Shown here piece by piece: positions 33,032-42,992 of a stretch of 64,000 bases of DNA (position 1 is its first letter; the number at the start of each line of letters is the position of its first letter). The notes beneath the pieces are model-generated. The model was not told the DNA's origin. It did no database searches and saw nothing but the letters and a program-made list of their open reading frames with translations. A program made the translations under genes and the position numbers. Source of the stretch: CALVUP01 sp964422195 (GTDB lineage: Bacteria; Bacillota_I; Bacilli_A; RF39; UBA660); assembly GCA_964422195.1 (NCBI GenBank), contig CAYRAF010000001.1, positions 5,377 through 69,376 of the forward strand. Direction: 5' to 3'.

Positions 33032-34681
33032 TTATTCTTTATAACAACTTCCTCCAATAAATTCCCTTAAAATAGAATCTGCTGGTATTGCTTCTGATGA
33101 AATAGGTAAGAATATTTTTATTAAATTTAATAATCTTCTTGCCTCTTCATAATAAGGTGAATCTTCACTAACAGAGTATAAAAGAGGTTCTACATAAGTT
33201 CTTAATACTCCAATTTCATAAATGGAATATGTATTAAAAACAAAATTGGCATTATCTTGATATGGATATATATTTTCTTCTTCCCCAATACGAACCTTCT
33301 TCCATTGTTTTAATGATTCTTCTACATTGATTCCTCTAGTATAAGTATCCCTAACAATTCTCCTTAATAATCTTGTATCAGAAGAAGAAAATCTATTATG
33401 AGAATCTAGATTGGTTTTAGTAAATGGCGCTAAGTATATTTTAAATTTTTTCTCATCAGGAATATCTTTTAATAGCACCGGATTTAAACAATGAATCCCT
33501 TCTATTACTAATACATCATCCTCTTCTAAACTCATATCTTTAATAAATTCTTTTTTAGCTTGTTTAAAGTTAAATACTGGGGCTTTTATTGTCTCTCCTT
33601 TTAATAGAGCAGATATTTGTTCATTAAATAAATCTATGTCTACAGCACCCAAAGATTCAAAATCATAGTTTCCTTCTTTGTCCTTCGGAGTATCTTTACG
33701 TTCCTTAAAATAATCATCTAAAGATAGCATTTTTGGTCTTACACCATAATTTTTTAGCAAAACACATAGTTTTCTAGTAGTTGTTGTTTTTCCAGAGGAT
33801 GAAGGACCAGCTAAAAGAATTACCCTTATATTCTTTCTATTTTGACTAATATCCTTAGCTAGATGTATTAATTTGGTGTTATGAACCACCTCGTTAACCC
33901 TAATCAAATCATCTATTTCTGCACGTGTTACCACATCATTCAAATCTGCAACCCCATTTATACCTATAGTTTTTTGCCATAATCTATAATCTTCATACAT
34001 ATCATATATAGAACTTCTATGTCTATAATCCTTTATAGTATCGCAATATACTGTGGGATAACGCAAGACAAAACCTTTATTATTAACGCAACTAATTTCA
34101 AAATCCGTTAATACTCCAGTATCCATAGGCATTATACAAAAGAAATAATCATAGATATTATTTAATCTATAAAGAGTTATATATGTATTAGTATTATAAT
34201 TTAACATACCTGCCTTCGGTAAATCATTAATACTCTCAAAATATTTTATAGCATCTTTTCTTAATGTATTTACTTTTTTTATTTCTAGCTTTTCTTTTGC
34301 TAATTCTCTAATTTTAGTTTCTATCTCATCAGTAATATCCTCATTAACGTTAAAATTAGTAGATATATACATACTTTTATCAATAGAATGTTCTACAATT
34401 ATTTCTTTATCACTACCATAAAGTTCTTTAATTGCTACATTACAAGCAAATACTAAAGTATTAACATACATCATATTTCCATATGAAGTTGATAAATCAA
34501 AAAATTCCACAATCGCATCTTTATTCAATTGATAACTTAATTCTTTTATTACATTATCAACATAAGCTCCTAGTATAGAAAATTTAAATGATGAAGCATA
34601 CCTTTTAGATAATTCTAGTAAAGTTGTTCCTTTTTTTACTTCTATTTCTTTATCCCCAATTTTTATTCTTACATCATCCAT
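33032..34681 (-). CDS. TGS-domain nucleoside (uridine-type) kinase
   Basis: A 549-residue two-part protein. Residues 1-60 form a TGS domain, and a threonyl-tRNA-synthetase-like second region follows. From about 275 on there is a uridine kinase/phosphoribulokinase-type P-loop domain (LLAGPSSSGKTTTTRKL), with DDYFKER and VIEGIHCLNP. Such fusions are widespread in Firmicutes and probably phosphorylate a nucleoside. The ATG at 34681 follows AGGTGATACT, so the longer reading from 34717 is unlikely. It precedes gap by 33 bases. The role of the TGS part is unknown. Confidence 0.82.
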   Translation of the reverse strand: MDDVRIKIGDKEIEVKKGTTLLELSKRYASSFKFSILGAYVDNVIKELSYQLNKDAIVEFFDLSTSYGNMMYVNTLVFACNVAIKELYGSDKEIIVEHSIDKSMYISTNFNVNEDITDEIETKIRELAKEKLEIKKVNTLRKDAIKYFESINDLPKAGMLNYNTNTYITLYRLNNIYDYFFCIMPMDTGVLTDFEISCVNNKGFVLRYPTVYCDTIKDYRHRSSIYDMYEDYRLWQKTIGINGVADLNDVVTRAEIDDLIRVNEVVHNTKLIHLAKDISQNRKNIRVILLAGPSSSGKTTTTRKLCVLLKNYGVRPKMLSLDDYFKERKDTPKDKEGNYDFESLGAVDIDLFNEQISALLKGETIKAPVFNFKQAKKEFIKDMSLEEDDVLVIEGIHCLNPVLLKDIPDEKKFKIYLAPFTKTNLDSHNRFSSSDTRLLRRIVRDTYTRGINVEESLKQWKKVRIGEEENIYPYQDNANFVFNTYSIYEIGVLRTYVEPLLYSVSEDSPYYEEARRLLNLIKIFLPISSEAIPADSILREFIGGSCYKE

Positions 34682-34777
34682 AGTATCACCTATTGTAATT
34701 ATACCATAATAAGACAAAAATACTAAGTATAAATTTAATAATATTTAACTATTATATTTATAGGAAGTGATATTTAT

Positions 34778-35362
34778 ATGAATTTAACTCCTATCGTTAT
34801 TGATAAAGAGAATAATATTGAAAGAAGTTATGATATTTTTTCAAGATTATTAAAAGATAGAATAATTATCCTTAGTGGTGAAATAAATGATGATAGTTCT
34901 AATAGTATAGTGGCACAACTTTTATATTTAGATTCTCTAAATCATAGTGATATAAGTTTATATATTAATTCACCTGGTGGTTCTATTACTGCAGGTATGG
35001 CTATATATGATACTATGAATTTTATTAAAAGTGATGTTTCAACTATATGTATTGGTATGGCAGCATCAATGGGAGCTTTTTTATTATCAAGCGGAAAAAA
35101 AGGAAAAAGATATATATTACCTAATTCAGAAGTTATGATACATCAACCATTAGGTGGTGTTAAAGGTCAAGCCACTGAAATAAAAATAGCTGCTGAAAGA
35201 ATATTAAATTTAAAAGAAAAAATTAACAGAATTCTTGCAAAAAACACTTCTAAGAGTATTAAAACGATTGAAAGAGATACTGAAAGAGATAATTTTTTAG
35301 ATGCTACTGAAGCATTAGAATATGGTATCATTGATAAAATAATCAAAAAAAAAGATAGTTAA
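34778..35362 (+). CDS. clpP: ATP-dependent Clp protease proteolytic subunit
   Basis: A 194-residue ClpP. The catalytic triad is complete: S97 (GMAASMGAF), H122 (VMIHQPLGG) and D171 ([18 protein letters not shown]). It forms a double heptameric chamber that degrades proteins unfolded by Clp ATPases, including products tagged by tmRNA encoded further right. The ATG follows AGGAAGTGAT. No CtsR tandem repeat is seen upstream, unlike in B. subtilis. It is monocistronic, converging on cdaR. Confidence 0.96.
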   Translation: MNLTPIVIDKENNIERSYDIFSRLLKDRIIILSGEINDDSSNSIVAQLLYLDSLNHSDISLYINSPGGSITAGMAIYDTMNFIKSDVSTICIGMAASMGAFLLSSGKKGKRYILPNSEVMIHQPLGGVKGQATEIKIAAERILNLKEKINRILAKNTSKSIKTIERDTERDNFLDATEALEYGIIDKIIKKKDS

Positions 35363-35375
35363 CTATCTTTTATTT
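35344..35375. terminator. bidirectional terminator, clpP / cdaR
   Basis: AAAAAGATAGTTAACTATCTTTT palindrome over the clpP stop codon. Confidence 0.7.
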
Positions 35376-36740
35376 TTTTAGTATATTTACTTTTACTTTT
35401 GTTACTTTAGGCTCATAAGTTGCTCTCAAGTCACTACCAGTAACTTTAACTTCTACTTCATGTGTTCCTACGCCTAAACCTTCTAAATCTATATACGCAC
35501 TTATTGAAGACGCTTCTATATCTTTTATAACACTCTTTGTACCACTAACTACTACTGCAACTTGACTATCTTCTTTAGAAGAAGCCTGTACTTTTAATCC
35601 ATCTCCTAAATTACGAGTTTCTATATATATATCATTGAATGTTTTATCTTTATCTAAATCACCAACAATAACATTAACTTTAGCTTTAGTAGAACTTAAT
35701 GTTTTGATTCCTTTAGGTTTATCTATAGTTACATTATATTCCTTATTTACTGCAAGTCCTTTAACATCAAGTTTAACAGAAATAGATTCAACTTTTTCTA
35801 ATGCTTTTTCAGAACCATAAATAACTACTGTATTAGTATCAGATCTGATGTCTTCTATACCTTTACCAAATGCCAACGTTCCAGTAGGAACATACTTAAT
35901 TGGAACACTCTTAGATGGAGATTCTATTGTTATAGTAGCATCCACTTTTTTAGGAACTATCTCTACATCAACTATTTCTCCTTTTGAATCATAAGCTACT
36001 AACGGAATATCTTCTAAAACAGTCTTTCCTGCAGTAGGTGATTTCATATTATTAACATCAATTAAAGCTTTTATACTAGCAACTTGATCTAATCTGTATT
36101 CAGCCCCTTTTACTACTACATCACTACTTGATAAATCAACATCTGTTATTTGTAGTTTTTCATTCAATTGATTTTCATGTAGTATATCATATGATAAAGA
36201 CATCTTTTTAGATTGCTTTTCATAAATAACAATAGACGCAGTTGATGGATCTATTTTATAAGAAACAGATGAAACTGCTTGTGAATATTTAAGTTTAACT
36301 GTATGACTGCCTGGTTTTAAGTCACTTAAATCAACAGATACTTCTTGAGTTGGATATTGTTTAGCAAGATATACATCAGATTTTCTACCAATTAATGTAA
36401 TATCTACTGTTTCTGGTAAACCATCTACTACATAAGCTTCTTCATTATAAATAGCAGTTACTTTTTGCCCATATAAAACTTCTGCAGAATTATCAAGTAA
36501 ATTAATTGTCTCTCTATCTACCAAAAAGAACACTAATAACGCTATTGCTAAAGAGAAGATTATTAAGAATTGTTTATTATTTAAAAGTCTATCAAACAAG
36601 CCTCTGCTTCCTTGTTTAGAATCCATATATCTAACAAACACCTTTGCTAGTGGAGTTATTATTATTTTATCTATTACTCTATATATTGCTTTAAGGATTG
36701 CTAGGATGATTAATCCTATACCATTAATTATTTTCTTCAT
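35370..36740 (-). CDS. cdaR: YbbR-domain c-di-AMP cyclase regulator
   Basis: A 456-residue membrane-anchored protein of the CdaR family, which binds and modulates the cyclase CdaA from outside. There is one N-terminal membrane helix (about 55-75: FLIIFSLAIALLVFFLV). Four YbbR repeats follow, visible by recurring patterns such as DLKPGSHTVKLKYSQAVSSVSYKIDPSTASI and DVKGLAVNKEYNVTIDKPKGI. The start codon overlaps the end of cdaA by 17 bases, the usual cdaA-cdaR coupling. glmM, often third in this operon, is absent. Confidence 0.9.
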   Translation of the reverse strand: MKKIINGIGLIILAILKAIYRVIDKIIITPLAKVFVRYMDSKQGSRGLFDRLLNNKQFLIIFSLAIALLVFFLVDRETINLLDNSAEVLYGQKVTAIYNEEAYVVDGLPETVDITLIGRKSDVYLAKQYPTQEVSVDLSDLKPGSHTVKLKYSQAVSSVSYKIDPSTASIVIYEKQSKKMSLSYDILHENQLNEKLQITDVDLSSSDVVVKGAEYRLDQVASIKALIDVNNMKSPTAGKTVLEDIPLVAYDSKGEIVDVEIVPKKVDATITIESPSKSVPIKYVPTGTLAFGKGIEDIRSDTNTVVIYGSEKALEKVESISVKLDVKGLAVNKEYNVTIDKPKGIKTLSSTKAKVNVIVGDLDKDKTFNDIYIETRNLGDGLKVQASSKEDSQVAVVVSGTKSVIKDIEASSISAYIDLEGLGVGTHEVEVKVTGSDLRATYEPKVTKVKVNILKK

Positions 36741-37548
36741 ATATCTCTTCCTCTTCCATTTTGTTTGAATATTCTGTTTCTTGACTAGGTTTTAATTCAT
36801 CAATTAACATCATTCTAACTTCATCAATTGTTAAGTTATAAAATAATTCTCCTTTTAAAGCAATAGATATTTTTCCTGTTTCTTCTGATACTACTACAAT
36901 TATAGAATCAGTTTCTTCACTAAGACCAATAGCCGCTCTATGACGAGTACCAAGAGTCTTTCTTCCTTTAACATTATTACTTGTTGGGAATACTGCACTA
37001 GCACATGTAATTCTATCACCTTGAATAATTACACCACCATCATGAAGTGGATTATTAGGAAAAAAGATAGATATCAATAACTCACTAGTTAAATCTGCAT
37101 ATAAAGGTTTAGCTTTAGCTATATAATCGGATAAAGATATATCTCTTTCTATAACTATCAAAGCTCCTATTTTTGCTTTTCTCATATAATCAACTGCCTG
37201 AGTCATTTCATAAACAACTTTTTCTCTCTCGTCTACAGTTAAAACTTTATGTCTACCTAGCAATTGAGATTTACCTAATTGTTCAAGTATTCCTCTGATT
37301 TCTGGTTGGAATATAATAATTAAGGCAAGTGGTCCCCACATAATTACATACTCAAGTAATAAGCCAACTGTTGTAAGTCCAAATAAACCACTAGCAAACT
37401 TTAATACCAGTATAATTATTACACCCTTTATTAATAAACTTATTTTTACATTATTCTTAATGTTTTTGAAAATATAATATAGTAACACCCATACTATCAT
37501 TATATCTGCAATTTTTTTCACAATATTTAATATATTATTTAAAGTCAT
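36724..37548 (-). CDS. cdaA: membrane diadenylate cyclase (c-di-AMP synthase)
   Basis: A 274-residue enzyme that makes the second messenger c-di-AMP from two ATP. Three N-terminal membrane helices (about 10-85) precede the DAC domain, with the hallmark DGGVIIQ and GTRHRAAIGLSEETD motifs (about 165-210). c-di-AMP controls potassium, osmolytes and wall stress in Firmicutes. The ATG at 37548 follows GAGGAGTGTTGATA; a GTG at 37557 falls within that site. It is the first gene of the pair with cdaR. Confidence 0.95.
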   Translation of the reverse strand: MTLNNILNIVKKIADIMIVWVLLYYIFKNIKNNVKISLLIKGVIIILVLKFASGLFGLTTVGLLLEYVIMWGPLALIIIFQPEIRGILEQLGKSQLLGRHKVLTVDEREKVVYEMTQAVDYMRKAKIGALIVIERDISLSDYIAKAKPLYADLTSELLISIFFPNNPLHDGGVIIQGDRITCASAVFPTSNNVKGRKTLGTRHRAAIGLSEETDSIIVVVSEETGKISIALKGELFYNLTIDEVRMMLIDELKPSQETEYSNKMEEEEIYEENN

Positions 37549-37598
37549 TATCAACACTCCTCTTTTTTAATTATAACATTAAATCATTTATTTAAAAA

Positions 37599-37865
37599 CT
37601 ATATTACCTCATCTTTATTATTTTTATTAGGAACATGAGTTATTATTTCCTCATTCTGTGAGTATAAAGTTTGATCACCTAATACCGTTTCTTCATCAGT
37701 TTTTCCATTATAATTTTTAGTTAATATAAAGTTATTCTCTATATTAAACTTTCTTTCAGATAAAAAGCCAATAATCCCCAATATGATAATAATAGAAATT
37801 ATTGTAGTTATAACGTATACATATCCACTTAATGTTTCCGTAAAAAAAGATAACACTGCATCCAC
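37599..37865 (-). CDS. small single-pass membrane protein
   Basis: An 88-residue protein with one membrane helix (about 14-36: YVYVITTIISIIIILGIIGFL) and a hydrophilic C-terminal tail, probably cytoplasmic. The start is a GTG at 37865 after AGAGGGTGTTAGC. It lies 50 bases upstream of cdaA in the same direction, so it may be co-expressed. No family is recognised. Confidence 0.55.
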   Translation of the reverse strand: MDAVLSFFTETLSGYVYVITTIISIIIILGIIGFLSERKFNIENNFILTKNYNGKTDEETVLGDQTLYSQNEEIITHVPNKNNKDEVI

Positions 37866-37924
37866 GCTAACACCCTCTATCTTTTAATATCATATCATTT
37901 TATTTAGATTTTTACAACTAGAAG

Positions 37925-37956
37925 AAAAAAAGTAATCAGTTTTTTTGATTACTTTA
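37925..37956 (-). terminator. terminator of the small acetyltransferase gene
   Basis: AAAGTAATCA / TGATTACTTT with loop GTTTTTT. Confidence 0.7.
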
Positions 37957-37959
37957 CGT

Positions 37960-38187
37960 TTATACATGCTTTTCCATGTATTTTTTAGCATAACTACATA
38001 TAGGTATTATTTGTTTATTATTCTCTTTTGCTATTTTAATTATTTTCTCCATGAGTTCTTGAGCTATACCTTGTCCTCTATATTCTTGCTCTACAAATAC
38101 ACTTACTATCGATATATTGTCATTATCTATATATATAAGTTTTCCTATAACTTTATTATCAATTACTTTTGTTATTTCTTCTTTCAA
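37960..38187 (-). CDS. small GNAT-type N-acetyltransferase
   Basis: A 75-residue minimal acetyltransferase of the short GNAT group (GNAT_acetyltr_2/YjdJ-like). The acetyl-CoA loop is VEQEYRGQGIAQELMEKII, and the tail PICSYAKKYMEKH matches the conserved end of this group. The likely start is TTG at 38187, five bases after AGGTG; a GTG at 38196 is inside the ribosome site. The gene is single, with terminators on both sides. The substrate is unknown. Confidence 0.72.
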   Translation of the reverse strand: MKEEITKVIDNKVIGKLIYIDNDNISIVSVFVEQEYRGQGIAQELMEKIIKIAKENNKQIIPICSYAKKYMEKHV

Positions 38188-38201
38188 AACAATCACCTAC
38201 T

Positions 38202-38232
38202 AAAAAAGCATATTACTATGCTTTTCTTTGAT
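38202..38232 (-). terminator. terminator of the dehydrogenase gene at 38216
   Basis: AAAAAGCATA-TTAC-TATGCTTTT, over the stop codon. Confidence 0.7.
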
Positions 38233-39271
38233 ATTTTAATTCTCCCATCCTAGATGTAGGTACAAATCCTGCTTCTGCAGCTACTACGTCTGGAATTCTA
38301 TTAACAATAGCTGAACATGTTAACTCAACAGTGTTTGGTCTTGTAATAACTAAATTAGTATCAGGATCACCATACACTGTCCAATCATTTCTATCACAAT
38401 CTTCAGGAGCATATACTTTACCAATACACTCCGTTTCTAAAGTTATTCCTTCTTCTGTCTCTGTAGTAACAACCGCAGACATACCAGTAGCATCTCCAGC
38501 CTTAACAGTCATACCTAATGTAGAAGATTCAATGTCTTCTGTATGAGTCATAGGAACACATTTTTGTGTTTGACTTTTTACTGTTAATCCTAATTTATCA
38601 CATAACCAACCATTAACATTCCACATATATGAAGGTAAGAATTCTCCGCTATCAATTAATTTTTGCCTTTCCTCTTCACTAATTCTATCAGCAGATGCAA
38701 CCTCTTTATCAAAATCTTCTAAAGTCAACCCTGCTCCATGAGCCTTAGCCAAAGCTATACCATAATCTTCTACATTATAAGAAGAACTACCCTTTATCTT
38801 AGTAATATTATGCGTAGATCCTGCAAGAGTCGTAATTAAATTACCCCAAAAAGCATCTTGGTATCCACTACCTGTAATAGTACAATTACTTTCTTTTGCT
38901 AACTTATCAATTTCAGCAGTTAATCTTGGACTAGAATTAGATGGATAGAAAGCTTCTTCACAAGTAGTAATTGCATTTATACCAAGTTCAGCACATAATA
39001 ATAAGATATCTTTTACATCTTGCATTAAACTCATAGTAGTAACAATTACTATATCTGGTTTAACTTTCTCAAGTAATTTTCTTGTATCATCAGCACTTGT
39101 GATTTTTATTCCTTTTTCTTCTGTTTCCATAACAACAGAAATATCCTTTCCAATAACATCTGGATTAATATCAATAGCTCCTACTATTTCAGAACCATTT
39201 TCATAAACATATCTCATAATATATTTACTCATTTTACCGCATCCATATTGGACTACTTTAAATTTTTTCAT
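38216..39271 (-). CDS. 2,4-diaminopentanoate dehydrogenase-like NAD(P)-dependent enzyme
   Basis: A 351-residue protein of the dihydrodipicolinate reductase-like family. The N-terminal cofactor motif is VVQYGCGKMSKYIMRYV; later come VIVTTMS and NAITTCEEAFYP (about 98-109). The length and the C-terminal CDRNDWTVYGDPDTNLVITRP are like 2,4-diaminopentanoate dehydrogenase (Ord) of oxidative ornithine fermentation. No other ornithine-degradation gene (OraS/OraE, OrtAB) is nearby, so the exact amino substrate is uncertain. The ATG has AGGAGG. Single gene with a terminator. Confidence 0.65.
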   Translation of the reverse strand: MKKFKVVQYGCGKMSKYIMRYVYENGSEIVGAIDINPDVIGKDISVVMETEEKGIKITSADDTRKLLEKVKPDIVIVTTMSLMQDVKDILLLCAELGINAITTCEEAFYPSNSSPRLTAEIDKLAKESNCTITGSGYQDAFWGNLITTLAGSTHNITKIKGSSSYNVEDYGIALAKAHGAGLTLEDFDKEVASADRISEEERQKLIDSGEFLPSYMWNVNGWLCDKLGLTVKSQTQKCVPMTHTEDIESSTLGMTVKAGDATGMSAVVTTETEEGITLETECIGKVYAPEDCDRNDWTVYGDPDTNLVITRPNTVELTCSAIVNRIPDVVAAEAGFVPTSRMGELKYQRKA

Positions 39272-39330
39272 AAATACCTCCTATTATCTAATTTTATTAT
39301 AGCATTTTTCAATAATTTAAAAACAAAAAA

Positions 39331-39365
39331 AAGAAAAAGTTTACACTTTATAACAACTTTTTCTA
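39331..39365 (-). terminator. terminator of the M18 aminopeptidase gene
   Basis: AAAAAGTT … AACTTTTT around a 12-base loop. Confidence 0.55.
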
Positions 39366-40739
39366 ATCTTCAAAAAAAGCTTTATATGCTTTATAAGCAG
39401 TATAAATATCAAATTTACTTGTAATTTCATATGGCGAATGCATTGATATAACTGGTACCCCACAATCAATAACATCTACACCTTTATTGGCAAGTATATA
39501 TGCAATAGTACCACCACCACCGATATCTACTTTACCAAGCTCTGACATTTGGTACTTAATACTGTTTTCTTCAAATATTTCGCGTATTTTAGCTACATAT
39601 TCAGCATTTGCATCACTAGCTCCAGCTTTTCCAAAAGATCCAGTATATTTATTTATATCAATACCAAAACCAATATATGAAGCGTTGTTTTTTTCTGATA
39701 CACTTTGATAATTTGGATCAACACCACCATTAACATCTGCTGATAACATCATAGAGTTACAATAAGCTCTATTTAAAGCTCCTATATTATTATTACCTGT
39801 CTTATTTAAAAGCTCATTCATAAAATAATCAAACATTTCTGAACACATTCCAGTATTACCAACACTACCTATTTCTTCTTTATCTGTAAACATAGCTACA
39901 ATTGTTCTATCATTATTCTTAGCATCCAATAATGCTCGTAATGTTGCATATGAACACGCTTTATCATCTTGACCATATGACGCTACCATACTTCTATCAA
40001 GCCCTAAAGTTCTTGCTTTAAATGCTGGTACAACCTCTAGTTCCGATGAATAGAAATCTATTTCCTTGATATCATACTTTTCATTAAGTATTTTCAAAAT
40101 ATTTTTCTTAATAGCATCTTCCTTATCCTTAGTAGGAATAGAACCAACTACTAAATTTAGATTTTCTCCCTCAATAACCTCTTTTAATTTTTTCTCTTCA
40201 TATTCAACAGATAAATGTGGAAGCAAATCAGTAATCGTAAATACTGGATCTTTATCATCTTCACCTATACAAACATCAATCTTTTCTCCACTAGGTTTAA
40301 CTATTACCCCATGAATAGCAAGAGGTATAGTAGTCCATTGATATTTCTTTATTCCACCATAATAATGAGTTTTAAATAATGCTAATTTTGCATCTTCATA
40401 TAAAGGATTTGGTTTTAAATCCAATCTTGGAGAATCTATATGAGCTCCTATTAGATTTATTCCATTAATAATCTCCTCTTTCCCAATAATTGCTGCATAA
40501 ATACTTTTATCACGATTAATCATATATACTTTAGAACCAACTTCTAATTTTTCTAAAGTTTCTATATCAGCAAAACCGTTTTCTTCTAAAGAAGCTTTTA
40601 TAAACTTAGAAGCTTCTCTTTCTGTTTTAGAATTATTTAAAAAATTAATATAATCATCAGAAAAAGCAAAAATTACATCTTTTTCTTTTTCATCTAAATC
40701 CAACCATCCACTTGTTTTTTTATTTAATAAGTCTTCCAT
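39363..40739 (-). CDS. M18 family metalloaminopeptidase
   Basis: A 458-residue zinc aminopeptidase of the aspartyl aminopeptidase family, cytoplasmic and usually dodecameric. Metal ligands lie in GAHIDSPRLDLK, FTDKEEIGSVGNTG and SADVNGG, and the last in CGVPVISMHSPYE. It removes N-terminal residues from peptides produced by proteases. The ATG at 40739 follows AGGAGGATATT; an ATG at 40769 has no ribosome site. It is a single gene. Confidence 0.92.
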   Translation of the reverse strand: MEDLLNKKTSGWLDLDEKEKDVIFAFSDDYINFLNNSKTEREASKFIKASLEENGFADIETLEKLEVGSKVYMINRDKSIYAAIIGKEEIINGINLIGAHIDSPRLDLKPNPLYEDAKLALFKTHYYGGIKKYQWTTIPLAIHGVIVKPSGEKIDVCIGEDDKDPVFTITDLLPHLSVEYEEKKLKEVIEGENLNLVVGSIPTKDKEDAIKKNILKILNEKYDIKEIDFYSSELEVVPAFKARTLGLDRSMVASYGQDDKACSYATLRALLDAKNNDRTIVAMFTDKEEIGSVGNTGMCSEMFDYFMNELLNKTGNNNIGALNRAYCNSMMLSADVNGGVDPNYQSVSEKNNASYIGFGIDINKYTGSFGKAGASDANAEYVAKIREIFEENSIKYQMSELGKVDIGGGGTIAYILANKGVDVIDCGVPVISMHSPYEITSKFDIYTAYKAYKAFFED

Positions 40740-40799
40740 AATATCCTCCTTATATTTATGATACCACAAAGATATAAAAAAAATGTAATTTTTTAATAC

Positions 40800-40830
40800 A
40801 AAAAAAATAGTTATTTTTAACTATCTTTTC
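40800..40830 (-). terminator. terminator of the 690-residue membrane protein gene
   Basis: AAATAGTTA / TAACTATC with A/T flanks, over the stop codon at 40821. Confidence 0.7.
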
Positions 40831-42893
40831 TTTCTAAATAATGTTTTAATTTTAGAAATATTCTTACTAACAGAAATATCCATTATATCATTATATTTTT
40901 CTACAAACTCAGATGCTGTTTTAGGAATATACTTCATTCCACTAACTCTTAAGGTGCTTCTTAATGATACATATCCATTTTTTAGTTTTTCTTTAATACT
41001 ATCATCAAATTTTATTTGTTTTCTTCCTTTACTAGTTTGAACTTCTACTAATCTAGATAATGAAGAAGCTTTTTGGTCATAACTTTCCTTTACAGTATCA
41101 TAAATCTTATCTGTAGCTTCTTCTGTTGCTTCTATATACTCCTTCTTTCTTCTAGCAGATATTCCAGTTACAACTGCCATAGCTAATGCAGTAAGTGCTT
41201 CTGTAGGATTAACATTACCAACTTTAAATGTTAGCATGCTTTTTTCTTCATTCTTATCATCATTTATTTCTTCAACTTCTAAGTTTTTTATCTGATATTC
41301 TATTCCATCGCTACCTTTTACTTTAGAGCCATTTTTAAGTAATTTACCATCTTTATCAGTTATTTTTATATCAGCAGTTTGATTACTAGCAGTTTGTATT
41401 GTAATAGTATCACTATATGTGCAAACACCATCATAATCTTTAGTTGATTCTAATATAGTATTTGTTTTATTACTAATTTTTTTATCAGCATGATCTAATA
41501 AATCATTAACACTTACCCAACCTGTTGGACCATTACCAAGATGTATCATTGGCTCTAAATCATCAATACTACATCCTAATCTTTTGGACTCATTTTTTAA
41601 AACTTTAGATAGATTTATGCCTGTATTATATGCAACATTTTGTATTTCACCTTTATATAATACAGATATATATTCTACATTATAGTCACCAGGTTCTCTT
41701 ATACCATCATACTTAAAAGTGCCATATTTTGCATCTCCATTATATTTGGCATCACTAGATACATAGTAATGAACACCAGCTGGTACAGAAATATTTTCTC
41801 CCGTTTTAATATTTTTAGCAAAACTTTGCATATCAACAACTGTTTCCTTACTTTTTGATTCTTTATAAGTATTTTGTGATACTTTATATGATAATTTCTC
41901 CGTACCTTTAGCAATATGTTTTACTATTTTTTCAGAGCCAAACATAGATGCTACCATAATTGCAGCAGTAGTTAATGATAAGGTTACAGGAACAACTCTA
42001 CCTCTATAGAATCTATAAAATATTTTATATTTTTCCTGTTTTTTTTCTTTTTTTATTTCTTTTTGTTCTTCTGATTTATGTTCTTCATTATCGAATGTTT
42101 TAATTAATTCATATAAATCAGTTTTTGGTTCTTCTTTAACTTGTATTTCTTCTTGTTTTTCTTCTGTACTAGTTACTGGATCTTCATAATCATCAATAGA
42201 TGTGTTAGCTTCAGTTTCTTTTTCAATTAAATCATATAAATTAACTGATTCTTTTTCTGTTGATATTTTTTCTTCTTTTGCCTTGTTTAATTCAATTATT
42301 CTTTTTTCTTTATCTTCTTGATCATATAAACTGAATAAATCAACCTTTTCATCCTCTGCAATAGCATACTCGTTTAGTACTTCTCTTATTGAATCTCTAG
42401 TGTAATAGACTCCATTAGCTAAATCATTATTCTTCTTTCCAAGCATCAACATTCCTTTTTTTATTTCTTTTTCATCATAACCTGATTGTTTGATACTTAA
42501 TTTTTTAGAGTATTTATTATCTCTCAAAATTATTGAACTATGATTTTCCTCTATTTTTTTACTAATTATTGATACTAACTCAGCCTTTTCAATTCTGGCA
42601 CCTGTATTTCTATTAATTAAACTCTCATTTTCAGCTATTGTATCAACATATTCTAAAATAAGCGGTTTTATTTGTTCCCAAGAAATATAATTACCATTTT
42701 CTAGTTTTACATGATTTTTATTAAATCCCATCATAATATTTGAACTTCTTTTAAATTTTTTACCATCATTAGATACTAATACTCCTCTATCCTCTCTATT
42801 AACATTTACAGGAGCATCAATTATACATAATTCACTACAGTTAAGCAAATTAATTCTCAAGTTTCTTATTTTTGTATTTTCATCAATATTCAC
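40821..42893 (-). CDS. large bitopic protein of unknown function with repeated LYDLI-type motifs
   Basis: About 690 residues. I recognise no family. The N-terminal half is cytoplasmic-looking and highly charged. It carries three short linear repeats, DLFSLYDQEDKE, NLYDLIEKETE and DLYELIKTFDNEE, each embedded in Lys/Glu-rich linkers. One membrane helix follows (VVPVTLSLTTAAIMVASMFG, about 305-325), then an outside domain with beta-rich stretches. A second hydrophobic segment (ALTALAMAVVTGISA, about 575-590) precedes a basic tail. The start is probably GTG at 42893 with AGGTGG before it: the -10 TATAAT at 42923-42918 lies downstream of the ATG at 42929. It is divergent from ssrA. Confidence 0.6.
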   Translation of the reverse strand: MNIDENTKIRNLRINLLNCSELCIIDAPVNVNREDRGVLVSNDGKKFKRSSNIMMGFNKNHVKLENGNYISWEQIKPLILEYVDTIAENESLINRNTGARIEKAELVSIISKKIEENHSSIILRDNKYSKKLSIKQSGYDEKEIKKGMLMLGKKNNDLANGVYYTRDSIREVLNEYAIAEDEKVDLFSLYDQEDKEKRIIELNKAKEEKISTEKESVNLYDLIEKETEANTSIDDYEDPVTSTEEKQEEIQVKEEPKTDLYELIKTFDNEEHKSEEQKEIKKEKKQEKYKIFYRFYRGRVVPVTLSLTTAAIMVASMFGSEKIVKHIAKGTEKLSYKVSQNTYKESKSKETVVDMQSFAKNIKTGENISVPAGVHYYVSSDAKYNGDAKYGTFKYDGIREPGDYNVEYISVLYKGEIQNVAYNTGINLSKVLKNESKRLGCSIDDLEPMIHLGNGPTGWVSVNDLLDHADKKISNKTNTILESTKDYDGVCTYSDTITIQTASNQTADIKITDKDGKLLKNGSKVKGSDGIEYQIKNLEVEEINDDKNEEKSMLTFKVGNVNPTEALTALAMAVVTGISARRKKEYIEATEEATDKIYDTVKESYDQKASSLSRLVEVQTSKGRKQIKFDDSIKEKLKNGYVSLRSTLRVSGMKYIPKTASEFVEKYNDIMDISVSKNISKIKTLFRKKR

Positions 42894-42954
42894 ACTACCA
42901 CCTGACTTCAGTGTTGTATTATAATACATAATTAGCTTTTTGTACAGAAAAAAA

Positions 42955-42983
42955 TTGATTATTTTATGATTTTATGCTATAAT
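42955..42983 (+). promoter_or_regulatory. ssrA promoter
   Basis: TTGATT (42955-42960), 17 bases, TATAAT (42978-42983), ten bases before the mature 5' end. Confidence 0.8.
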
Positions 42984-42992
42984 TTGCTACAT

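Noticed and set aside
34700..34777. CtsR operator before clpP
   Set aside because: Only isolated GACAAA-like bits; the tandem heptamer GGTCAAA repeat is not present.
37945..38253. Plus-strand frame of about 100 residues rich in Tyr and Phe
   Set aside because: It is the complement of the acetyltransferase gene and the terminators around it; no start signal.
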